The notes under the pieces were generated by a model. That model did not search any database and was not told the DNA's origin. It saw nothing but the letters and a program-made list of their open reading frames with translations. Shown here in pieces: positions 10,227-19,426 of a DNA stretch of 36,393 nt; the stretch's first letter is position 1, and every line of letters begins with the position of its first letter. This DNA is from Phlyctochytrium arcticum (lineage: Eukaryota > Chytridiomycota > Chytridiomycetes > Chytridiales > Chytridiaceae), in assembly GCA_025602905.1 (NCBI GenBank), contig JAHLKI010000072.1, positions 1-36,393 of the forward strand, in the 5' to 3' direction. The position numbers were made by a program, and so were the translations under genes.

Positions 10227-13113
10227 TTAATTACCTTCATCATCACGCACAAGTTCCTTGTCAATGTTGTTTGAAAAATGCTTCAGGGACTTGGTTGCAA
10301 TCCACTGGTACATTGCTGTACATTGGCAGTTGAAGATCACGCAACCGCAAGCGGTCAGATCTTGCTTCAGCGAGTCTGATTTTAAGAAATCTCGCACTGT
10401 GACTTTTTTGGCCTTACTGGGAGATGGCCCATTCGTAATGTCAGCAAGAGGGGTCTTCGCGACCGGCATTGGAACACTTTGAAACCCTTCAACATCGATG
10501 TGGTTGCCGAGATTTACGAAGGGTTGACGGCGCAGCGGCAAAGGCAGAAGTGACTCCCGGATGGTAGCTAAGACTACCACGGGGATCTCTTCTGCGCTGG
10601 CTGGAGGGAGGTTTACCGTAGTGTTCTCTTTGTTGGTTGTAGCTGACCCGGAAGAGAGTACAGGGTTGGTGACGGGTGGGGCTGGAGCTGGAGGGCGGAG
10701 AATCAGGTTGTAATGCGGCAGAGCAGACGCATATGGAATCTTATCATGTTGTCCAACGACGTCAAAAGTGAACTGAGAAAGGGTGGAGAACAGGTCCTTG
10801 AGATACGCAACCATCCTCGGGACGACATCATCGGCTGCCTTTTCTAGCGGGGATAGGGCGGGAGTACGGGCCGGACCAGAGGTACCTGGCTCGACTTTGA
10901 TTGGCGAAACTGGTTGTCCACGTAGCGCCAACTCCCTTTCTGTCATAGCCGCAAGCTGCTTGATGGCAGACTCACCCCTCATGGCGGTTATCAACATTGC
11001 CTTTCTTGAGACCTGCGCATTAGTATCTTGAAAGCGGATGGCGGCCCGGAGGATGGAGTGAAATACTTCCAAATCCTCACTTGAGAAAGTGGAGAAAAGG
11101 AAAGCCATTGCACATCTTTTGGTAGGTGGGAGGGAAGCTTTTCTAAGAGACCAAGCTGGTAGAGGACAATGTTCACGTAGTTTTTCTTTCCCAAAAGAGT
11201 GAACAACGGGAACAGCCGCTTGAGGCACATCTTGATCTGTTCGAGATCCCCACTAGACAGTAAATACGGACAATCCACCGCAAGAGGAATGTGATCTTCG
11301 AAAAGCGAGATGATCGAATCCACCATCGCCTTGCGGACAGGTGTTGCCTTTATATTGCTGGATACCGCCGCCTTGTAGGAACGCAAGACTTCCTTACGGC
11401 ACTCTTGCCAAGCGGTCATAGAGAGGGCCAACATTGCCGTCCTGCGCTTTGGCCGCATGTTGATGGGAGCTGTGTTTTCCACGTCCGGATACCCGGCAAC
11501 CCACAGCCGGTGTATGATTGTCCAACCATGGACAAGGACTGCCTCCTGTATGTTCAGGGCTATATGCATATTGTCCGGGACCGGTAGGACGTGAGGCCTG
11601 AGATTACTATACTTGGCTGATCGCAGCAATTTGCTAGCGTACATCCAAACATAGTAATCGCCGGCCAAAACCACAGACTTACTAAATGAACCGTCTTTGT
11701 CAGGATAGTTGACTTTCGCCAAGAATGTCTCGATATTGTCCATCACTGGTTCCAAATCGAGAGCGGACTTCATAGGGTTGTTGTCGCTGCCGATAATGTG
11801 GAAATCCTCTTGCGATCCGGCCTTGGTAGCCATACTGTAGGCGTACATTTTTTTGGACAAAACTTCATCGTTACGTAGTTCCGCATACGTCTACGTTGCG
11901 GGAGCACACAGGACTGAGGGAATCCATGTTGTGTCCTGCAACACAGAAGCTAGAACATCGGTGATTGCAGGAGGAAGAGGTGGCAGTTCCCTGTGAAGCT
12001 TTACCGCATAGTTGGCGGTGGTCCTCGCACTCGTAAACTTTCCGGGTGCGTTTGCGGCATCTGGTACAGGGCGGACTTGACACCAATGGAAGTCATCAAT
12101 GGTGATGACCAAGAGTGGGTCATTCTCCAAAATATCTTTCACAACGCGCTCGTGGGCCGTCATGATCATGTTGTTCATCCGCGTAATCGATTTTGACGGA
12201 TGATAGCCCAGATTCACCCGTGAAAGAAGCCGTTGGTCTGTGTGGGATCCCGAGATGAAGACAGATCCGATATATCGTTTGACGTAATCAGTCTTCCGGT
12301 CCATACACTGTCCCTCATAGCATATGGCAAAGATCAAGTGCCGCTTCATTCGATCGTTGTAGAGAACAGAATACCGGCTTTCGTCATGTCCGACCCTGAG
12401 TGACTTGAGCTCATATAGGCGGGGATACTGAGCGACAAATTCATCCATCTCGACGAACGGATTTCCTCCGAACGGATGAGCAATGAAGTTGCGCATTTCT
12501 TGGTGAAAATCAGCAAGAGTCGCAGGAGATGGTCCTGATGTTTCAGAAATATCAACATCATCGCCTTCAGGTTCCGGAAGCTCGAAGTCCGTCATCAAGA
12601 TGACACTGCCATTCGCAACCGCATCGACAACGTTGTCGTCACTGACTTGAGCGTTCACTGCTGCATCCACCACATTGTCGGTACTGATGCTGGCTTCCTG
12701 AATGGCCGCAACCTCATTGGGTTGAGCAGGGATGATGGGCCTGACGGCGGGCTGTCGAATGATCCCTGCTTTGTACCAGCGGGTTCGACACGCATTGCAA
12801 GCATACGGATCAGCAGCTCCTGGTCCAACCTGGGGCCTCAAACGTGCCGCCCGAAGGCTGTCAAGTTCAGCCCAAATGAACTTGTGAAATCGGGTTGAGC
12901 TCTTGGTCCCGCAGCCGATGCATCCAGGGTTATAGCCATATTTGTTACCCCTCTTACCGGGTACCTGATCGTACCAGCTAAGTCCGTCTGAGACCTGGCG
13001 CTATAATGGTTGTAATAAGAGGAAGTAAAAGAATGAGTGAACTGACTCCTACAGCCGGATAAAGGCTTGTTTTCGAGATCATGAAGATGCCCATCTCACC
13101 TTTTGGGCGGCAT
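10227..13113 (-). pseudogene. Zinc-finger / DDE-like transposase candidate, broken
   Basis: About 920 codons on the minus strand. A 14-nt first exon (MPPK, ATG 13113) joins across a GTGAGA...TTAG intron (13099-12978) to SWYDQVPGKRGNKYGYNPGC. Next comes a Cys4 finger, C24-X2-C27-X37-C65-X2-C68. Its CIGCGTKSST and CNACRTRWYKAG halves recall GATA fingers but with a much longer loop. Then follow an acidic linker and LLVITIDDFHW (about residue 300), which looks like a beta-strand with a catalytic Asp, and later SVVLAGDYYVWMYASKLL, a second candidate. This pattern suggests an RNase H-fold transposase, perhaps related to large fungal DUF6589-type proteins. The family assignment is tentative. Two lesions are visible: an in-frame TAG at 11893-11891, with the frame continuing as TYAELRNDEVLSKKMYAY, and a one-base loss in an A-run near 11120 (SHLPK then RCAMAFLFSTF). 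The C-terminus is low-complexity with an SPSKAKK patch. Confidence 0.6.
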
Positions 13114-13301
13114 CCTGTCACTTGCGCGTCGTAATTCTAAAGATCCTGTGAGAGAGGTTCAGATAAAGTCACACAGTTGAAAAGATCGCGTGGAAATGGA
13201 CAGATGGTGAACAAATGTTTTGCAATAACGTACAGTAAAACGGCGAGGTCGGATCTGCTTACTTAATGCCACAATGACTGTGCCTCCCTATAGTAAAAGT
13301 C
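13114..13301. other. Upstream region of the zinc-finger gene
   Basis: Noncoding. It presumably holds the minus-strand promoter of the broken gene. No clear TATA box seen. Confidence 0.4.
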
Positions 13302-13312
13302 GGGTTGCGCTG
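13302..13312. repeat. Inverted repeat flanking the inner segment, right
   Basis: GGGTTGCGCTG, exact reverse complement of 9816-9826. It is followed by ACCCGTTACCCGTCC-type sequence like that near the right hAT end. Confidence 0.5.
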
Positions 13313-13810
13313 GGGCCTGACCCAGTCCATACCCGTTACCCGTCCTTTTACCCATGTGGCTATGCAGGTGGCTGTGTATGTGGCTTGGTCTGAATCCAAA
13401 AAAGGGTTCTATTGGACCAAATTGGGATTAACAAAGCATGTCTGCCTTTAGTACCAATATCACTGCAAGTGAGAAGTGCCTTTGGAGTGAGTGTGTTTCT
13501 TCTTGTTGAAAAGAGCCACGCAAGAAGGTCCTTCTTTTATAAAACTTGGAGTCCGGAACAATGCGCTGGAAAAAGTGCAAAAGTACTTGATCAAAAGATG
13601 AAAGGCGGAGGAATTTCGAGTCAAAATCCATTGGAGGAATGATAAGTTACAAGTACTGGATTCTCGTGAACGGTGAAGCTGGGATCAAAACGGTTGAGAA
13701 AACCTCGAGGTAAGACTATGGGGATTTGATGCCAGATATAGCTCAAGGGCATGTATGTCAGGGGCACAAAATATGTGAAGTATGAGATAATTATTATAAG
13801 AGAGTCAATG

Positions 13811-13914
13811 GGTCTTTTAGTCTAGTGGTCTTGACGACGGAGGCCGGCCATCGGCATGCCCGCGCCTCCGAGTTTGACCTGCGGGATGCAACAACTCCGA
13901 GCCTTTTATTTTTT
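13811..13914 (+). ncRNA. tRNA-like / SINE-like segment (degenerate)
   Basis: TAGTCTAGTGGT matches an RNA polymerase III A-box. GTC...GAC can form a D-stem, GGAGGC...GCCTCC a long anticodon-like stem, and GAGTTTGACCTGC is a poor B-box. A TTTTATTTTTT run follows at about 13905-13914. The acceptor stem does not pair, so this is not a functional tRNA. A tRNA-derived SINE or chance remain possible. Confidence 0.25.
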
Positions 13915-14114
13915 GCACCTGCTGAATTTAACACAGAAACGGCAACAAATCCCCCATGATACACCTTTCCAAAATATGATTGAATGCATCGATAATTGCC
14001 ATTAGAATTATAAAATTTCTGACGCTTGACGGTCTGTAGTGACTATTGGTTAGGTTGCAAAACTGAATGCAAACCTGATCTTGTGTTGAGAACTTGAGAT
14101 CGACTTGAAAGTTC

Positions 14115-14172
14115 AGGCTGACGCGGCTGACACTCTGGCTGGCTGACAATGACAAGCTGACAGGGCTGACAG
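14115..14172. repeat. Cluster of GGCTGAC motifs
   Basis: GGCTGAC occurs four times and AGCTGACA once within about 58 bp, upstream of the hAT transposase. It could be a subterminal transposase-binding array or a simple-sequence expansion. Confidence 0.5.
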
Positions 14173-14501
14173 CAGTCACAACTGTTGACACAACACCTGC
14201 CATGCTGTGGCATTCTGTGGGAATTTCCCCCAAAACCTCGACTTGATCCAAATTTGCAATTGAAAAATCGTACAATACTGTATGCTAACTATAAAAATAA
14301 AAACGAGGCAGGCTAAATCCTGGCTGGGGTGTTTTCTCAGCCGATCCAGCCATAATAAAGACATCACAGCCTGAGAAAAAATTGGCTGAAGAGAGAGTCA
14401 AAGATCTAAAATATAAAAGGAGAGGTCCTTGGGATCCCCCAGAACACTCTAGCGATCACAGCATCATAGTTCCCATCACCCATGACCAAGCCTGCGCACA
14501 T

Positions 14502-16909
14502 ATGTCTTCACGAACCTATTCAAAGCTGGACGACAATTACGACAGTCAAGAAGGCCCATCCAATGCCGCACAACGTCGTCGCCTGGACCTTGATGAGCAG
14601 AGCGAGCGCAACTCCGAAATTGCACCCGAAGACAGCAGGAGCGAGATCTCCGCCGTCACTGTTACTTGCCAGAAAAGACAACGGAGCTGGGTATGGAGCC
14701 ACTTCAAATCCACCGAGGAAAAGTATATGGCAAGATGCTATATCCAAGTCAAGAAGTGGGATCCCACCACCAAAGAGTATCGGATGCAAGATTGCGGCTA
14801 TACTGCCACCCACCATCCAAGACACGGACTGAGCAACTTGTCCCGGCACATAGAGGACAAACACAACATCGACAAAAATGGGCCCATCCAAACAGCCAAT
14901 GGTCAGAGACAACTGAATTTCGGCTCGGGCAGTGCGGTCAAACTAAAGGTGATTTTTCTCAAAGCAAAACATTCATCCACCAACAAATACTTATATTTTA
15001 TTTCTCATTAGGAAAACTTCAACCTTGAAGGGCTGCGCAAACGCATTATCCTATTTGTTGCCGATTGCGATCTGGCGTTCTCTCTTGCCGACCGCCAATC
15101 TTTCCGCCAAATACTCGAATTCTGCAATGAAGAAACCAGATATGTGGGACTGGGAAGAACCTCAATCAGCGACTCTCTCAACAAGATTTATATCAAGTAT
15201 CAGCGCCATGTCGCCACCATCCTCAACAGCGCCGATACCCAAGTCCTACACATTTCAACTGATTGTTGGGCATCCAAGTCGAAAGACGATTACATGGGCT
15301 TGGCCGCTCAATATGTTGACAAGAACTTCAAGATGCAGACAGTCTTTTTGGGACTCAAAACCATCTACAAAATTGGTAGGTATCTGCTCTCTCAAACAAT
15401 CAGAAAACAGATTCAACTAATATTGACAAAAGGCAGGCACACAGGAGAAAACCTTGCTCCCATTTACTTTTCTGTCATGCAGGAGTATGGCATCCTTGGC
15501 AAACATGGCACCATCACCACCGACAGCGGCTCTAACAACCCAACCATGGTGCGCGACGTGGCAACTCAGCACCTCCCAGACTTTGACGACAGGCAGCACC
15601 ATATTCGCTGCTTCGCCCACGTTCTCAACCTGGCAGCAAAGGATGCCATCAAGCAGTTCGGGGGTGACTTCGATCCAGAAGAAGTTGCAGGTGATGAGGC
15701 ACCACGCGAGAACCCAATGGACTTGGGAACGATCCTACAACCACGAGACATCGGGCAAGGACGAACCGGGGCCAAGACCATCAACAAGCGCATCCACAGT
15801 CTCGTCATTGCAGTCCGGGGTCCAACCAAAGAGTATCGGGACCAGTTCCGTAAATTCATCGAATGTTATCAGCCGGAAGCGCACACCCACAATCTGGTGC
15901 TGGATGTTGGGACCCAATGGAACTCCACATTCTTGATGTTCGAAAGAGTGCTTTTCTTTAAGTAAGTTATGACTCTTCTCCAATGATTGGTGGTGCAGGG
16001 GCTGATTCTTCTTGTTCCTACTCTAGAAAAACCCTCAAGAAATTGGCCACCGACGACAATACCAAAGAGCTCTTCTCCGAGTTCGAGCTTACCGAACCTG
16101 AGTGGGCCCAACTGGAGCAGCTAGCCAAATTTCTGAAGCCTCTCCACGCGCTGACCGAGGAGGTTTGTGTTGCGAAAGGGGCCACGTCCAATCTGGTAAT
16201 CCCCATTTTCCTACAACTTGTGAAGCATCTAAATGAGGTGAGTTTGAGTGTGTTTGAGAGTCCTGGGCTCCTACGGTTGGTGCTAACTCCATCAATGCCC
16301 CAGCTACAATTGAACATCGACTACCAAGACCTCCAGCCATCCACCATAGCGATGATTGACAAGCTCCGAAAATACTTGGCCATATCCATCAAGCAACGTC
16401 CCTTGATAGCAGCTACCATCCTCGACCCCCGCCGTAAGCTCTTCTTCTTCGAGAAACATGAGCAGCAATTGATGGACCATCACCTGACGGTTGCAACAAT
16501 GCGATATGATTTCGAGAACCTGGCTTCCCAGTTTGACAAGCACGAGCATACCACTCCCACCGCCCCCTCCAACCCAGATGCCATGGGCTTTGCCCTGTTC
16601 GACGACCATGACAATCCCTCCTTAACCGGTCTACGAGAAGAGATCACGAGCTACTTGGCCGCCCCCTGGAGCAACACAAAGCAAGACCCCTTGACTTTCT
16701 GGGCCGCCAACCAGTCAACATATCCCTCCCTGGCAGCAATGGCACAATACTATCTGGGGATTCCCGCAACTAGCGTTGAAACAGAGCGGGCGTTTTCGAA
16801 GGGCCGGTGTATCTTGCGCTGGGACCGGCAATCTTTGGGTGTGGACACTGTCGACAAACTCCTCTCGGTGAAAGAATGGTATCGGGTTTTTGGCCAACAT
16901 GTACTGTAG
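14502..16909 (+). CDS. hAT-family transposase, intact, five exons
   Basis: Predicted 718 aa from exons 14502-14948, 15012-15379, 15437-15961, 16027-16237 and 16304-16909. The four introns (63, 57, 65 and 66 nt) all have GT-AG borders, and joining them keeps one frame without stops. An N-terminal BED-type zinc finger (WVWSHFKSTEEKYMARCY, then DCGYTATHHP and LSRHIEDKH) precedes the RNase H-like catalytic core. Core motifs are HISTDCWASK (first Asp), GRHTGENLAPIYF, ITTDSGSNNPTMV (second Asp), HHIRCFAHVLNLA and LDVGTQWNSTF. The C-terminal hAT dimerisation region reads YYLGIPATSVETERAFSKG. Length and domain order are normal for hAT. The protein binds the element's ends and cuts and pastes it. It is the only long transposase gene here without a lesion, so the element may be recently active. 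Confidence 0.92.
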
Positions 16910-17068
16910 TCTGTAGTTCAGCATTAGCTTAGCATTGTTTAGTTTGCAGCCATATATCCCTACTTCTTGTTCTAGTTTTAACACATCAAAGTTGTTCAGA
17001 CAAATCAGTCCCGGAGCATCCCGGATCAATGCGGAAAGCCCCGGGTGAGGCTTGGCAACCCTAACGGG

Positions 17069-17158
17069 TAAAGTATGGACAACCCATGGGTCAGCACCGG
17101 CTGTCCATTACCCGTCCATATCAACGGGTAATGGGTAATTTATGGACGGGTCATAGAA
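17069..17158. repeat. Right subterminal repeats of the hAT element
   Basis: Several short copies of ACGGGTAA / TTACCCGT and TGGACGGG / CCCGTCCAT lie in both orientations. They are probable transposase-binding sites. Confidence 0.6.
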
Positions 17159-17173
17159 CGGGTGGCAGGTCTA
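17159..17173. repeat. hAT right terminal inverted repeat
   Basis: CGGGTGGCAGGTCTA, exact reverse complement of 9771-9785. The host tandem unit resumes with CCCAAAATG. Confidence 0.85.
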
Positions 17174-17350
17174 CCCAAAATGAGGACTAATCCCCTCTGC
17201 ACAGCCACCGATCTCCGCTCCTTGTCCAATCAGTCGTCCAATTCTGTGTCCCATTCTGCGGGGCATTTCAAAAGGAAAGTAAAAGGGAAATCGTAAAGCG
17301 ACGCCTGGTGTCAAAACTTAAAACGACACCCCCACTAAATTAGGACAAAT
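17174..17350. repeat. Remainder of tandem-unit copy 2 and diverged copy 3
   Basis: 17174-17181 continues the unit split by the hAT. About 25 bp absent from copy 1 follow. The shared second half (CCGATCTCCGCTCC onward) then runs to about 17275. A diverged restart of the unit (GTAAAGCGACGCCTGG) begins at 17292. Confidence 0.75.
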
Positions 17351-17352
17351 TA

Positions 17353-17423
17353 CACAAAATAGGACGGTTTCGAACCGAAATTCACAAAATAGGACATTTT
17401 TTCACAAATTCACAAAATAGGAC
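17353..17423. repeat. Three copies of CACAAAATAGGAC
   Basis: Exact 13-bp copies at 17353-17365, 17383-17395 and 17411-17423, between the tandem unit and the Mutator-like gene. They may be part of that element's terminal region. Confidence 0.7.
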
Positions 17424-17602
17424 GGTTTTGGAACTTTTGGCAGTTGTAAATTAACATTGAGGGATATAAACTCTTATTAAGTACAAAATGGGTTAATTGG
17501 ACCAAAAAACTCGACTCGGGTGCAGACTTGGGTTTGGGTTGTTGTTTCTTGAATACTTTGCTCAAGGATACTCAAAAAGACACGACTTCAACGAATCACA
17601 AA

Positions 17603-18714
17603 ATGACCACTGCACTTGGGAGACTCCCAGCAATCGCCGAAGGACAGATATATGGATCGATGGACGACGCAATTAATGCCGCACGCGAACATGCAAGGGA
17701 AAATCTGACATCATTCAAGGTGGCAGAGCAAAACAAGCAACGAGCCTACTTGAAATGCAAGGGGACGGACTGTAGCGCTTACATCAGAATCCAGTGTTCC
17801 CTCCGAACCCAGCAGATTGTCGTGAGCAGATTCTATGATGTTCACAGTTGTCAGGGATCCCTCGGCAAGGCACGCTCCAGTCAAACAGATCATGAATACC
17901 TGCTGGCACTTATTGAGGCCAGATTTCCTGTGAATAAGGACACCAAGGTCAAAAGTGTCCAAGAATTCTTCCAACTTCAGCTCGGATTGACTGTACCGTA
18001 TACCACCGCTCACAAGGCATTAGAAGCAGTATTGAATGAGACAGCCGAGGATGAAAGAAAGCAGTTCACACTTATTAATTTGTACGTTCAGAATCTCACA
18101 CATGCGGACCCTCTGGCCATTGTCAAATTGAACACACAAGCGGTCACAAGGCAAGATCCAAACGTACGTCGGTTCCACAGTATTTTCATCGCTACGGGTG
18201 CGGCCCGGAATGCTTTTCAACACATGCGGAAGTTTGTAGCCATTGATGGTACCTTCACAAAGAGCCGCTTTATCCAGACGTTGCTATTGGCGGTGGGTAT
18301 GGATGCAAATGATAACCTTTTGATCCTGGCGTGGGCTGTTGTACCGAGCGAATCTGAGGATACCCGGACTTGGTTCTTGACGGCCATGAAAGAAGCACAC
18401 CCCTATGTCGACTCTACAAGTTGTGTTGTGATTAACGATCGGGAGAAAGGTCTCATCAATGCAGTTGCCTCCGTCTTACCCGATACTTTCAATGCATTCT
18501 GCTGCTGGCATATTGCTTCCAACGTGCAGACCAAATTCGGCTTGGCCGCTAAACAGTACGTCTCTGTTTCTTCATGGCTCCGTGGTGACAAACTGAGCTA
18601 ATTTTGACTTCATTTTCATTCTGTAAGCAAATTTTGGCAGTGTGCGTATACGGACACACGAACTGCGGCGGGCTCGTGGTTTGATGAGCATTGACCGCAC
18701 GACTGCGCTAAGGC
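17603..18714 (+). pseudogene. Mutator-like (MULE) transposase, 3' truncated
   Basis: ATG at 17603. The N-terminal part resembles the FAR1/WRKY-type DNA-binding domain of MULE transposases (AYLKCKGTDCSAYIRIQCS, then VVSRFYDVHSC). The MULE catalytic domain follows: FVAIDGTFTKSRF (first Asp), SCVVINDREKGLINAV (second Asp) and the C-x-x-H motif in CCWHIASNV. An intron at 18556-18627 (GTACGT...TGTAAG, 72 nt) joins the frame to KFWQCAYTDTRTAAGSWFDEH, which hits TGA at 18691-18693. The copia LTR starts at 18715. The third acidic residue and the C-terminus are missing, so this is a non-functional 5' part of a gene of normally 600 or more residues. A 51-bp piece of its end recurs at 27889. Confidence 0.85.
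18664..18714. repeat. 51-bp direct repeat, left copy
   Basis: Identical to 27889-27939. It ends exactly where the copia LTR begins. Confidence 0.95.
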
Positions 18715-18878
18715 TGTTGAAAATCGGTACTAGGTACAGTAGTCATTAAAGGGAAAGGGTATACATGAGATGCCTTATGTAGGTTTCAGTCCCCAATCTA
18801 TCCTAAACAAATGTGGTTCTGCGGCCTATGGCCGAATAGCGCAGCATTGGATGTGGCTGTGAATCCTGAATCCTAACA
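18715..18878 (-). repeat. Copia 3' LTR
   Basis: The first ~117 bp align with 23349-23465 with few differences. TGTT...AACA ends and the adjacent polypurine tract on the minus strand set the inner border. The border could be 18880 instead. Confidence 0.8.
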
Positions 18879-19426
18879 CACCCCCGCACGGCTACAGTCC
18901 AATGCTTTGAGGATAATGTGTCGGTCCAGTAGTTGAAATCGTTCTTGAGTTGTTCTCAGAAATCGAAGAATAAATACTGTCTTTCAGGTTGAAGTTGTTT
19001 GACTGAAGTCGTGCCCCCCTTGTCCTTCTTTAAGCCGGGTGTATCCACAACTCTCCGCATCGGTCCACCCATCATTTGTGAGCTGCAGAATCGTGTTCTA
19101 GTATCGCGCAATGTCAGTCTCGATGATGTTTGTGGCCGTGTGGTAGATGTTGTTCCGCTCTAGATAGGATCGAGTAGTGCTCCGCTCCGCCTTCATGGAT
19201 GACAAAGGTCGTTGCACTGTCTTTCAGATTCGATGACAAGTGTCGTTGCACTGCCTTTCAAGTTCGATGACAAGTGTCGTTGCACTGTGTTTCAAGTTCG
19301 ATGACAAGTGTCGTTGCACTGTCTTTCAAGTTCGATAAATTGTTGAAGAATATTTCTTTGTTGAACAGATACAGATTTGTGATCTTGATTCAAAGCTATA
19401 CATAAATTCGTTACTGCTAATGCTAA
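18879..19426 (-). other. Copia 3' untranslated region
   Basis: Noncoding between the pol stop (19427) and the LTR. It contains the 34-bp tandem repeat. Confidence 0.6.
19198..19335. repeat. 34-bp tandem repeat, about four copies
   Basis: The unit contains GATGACAAGTGTCGTTGCAC followed by TGTCTTTCAAGTTC. Copies begin at about 19198 (diverged), 19231, 19265 and 19299. Copies are adjacent with no spacers. Confidence 0.9.

Larger units (their letters stand above)
13313..14501. other. 5' region of the hAT transposase gene
   Basis: No gene seen on either strand. It contains ACCCGT repeats (13330-13360), a tRNA-like segment at 13811-13914 and a cluster of GGCTGAC motifs at 14115-14172. The hAT promoter should lie in its last few hundred bases. 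Confidence 0.5.
9771..17173 (+). mobile_element. hAT-type DNA transposon carrying an extra ~3.5-kb segment
   Basis: The ends are a perfect 15-bp inverted repeat TAGACCTGCCACCCG (9771-9785 and 17159-17173). GC-rich subterminal repeats built on ACCCGT/ACGGGT and TGGACGGG lie at both sides. The flanks prove insertion into a pre-existing repeat: AAATATGCCC on the left and CCCAAAATG on the right reconstitute the uninterrupted AAATATGCCCAAAATG seen at 9607-9622. Only CCC is duplicated, not the 8 bp expected for hAT. Inside are an intact hAT transposase gene (14502-16909) and a broken unrelated gene (10227-13113) bounded by a short inverted repeat. The extra segment could be cargo or a nested transposon. 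Confidence 0.75.

Noticed and set aside
16018..16609. Minus-strand frames opposite the hAT transposase
   Set aside because: Antisense shadows of coding exons with no domain of their own.
19198..19335. Regular short repeats that might be a CRISPR array
   Set aside because: The units are directly adjacent without variable spacers, lie in a copia 3' UTR, and the DNA is eukaryotic.
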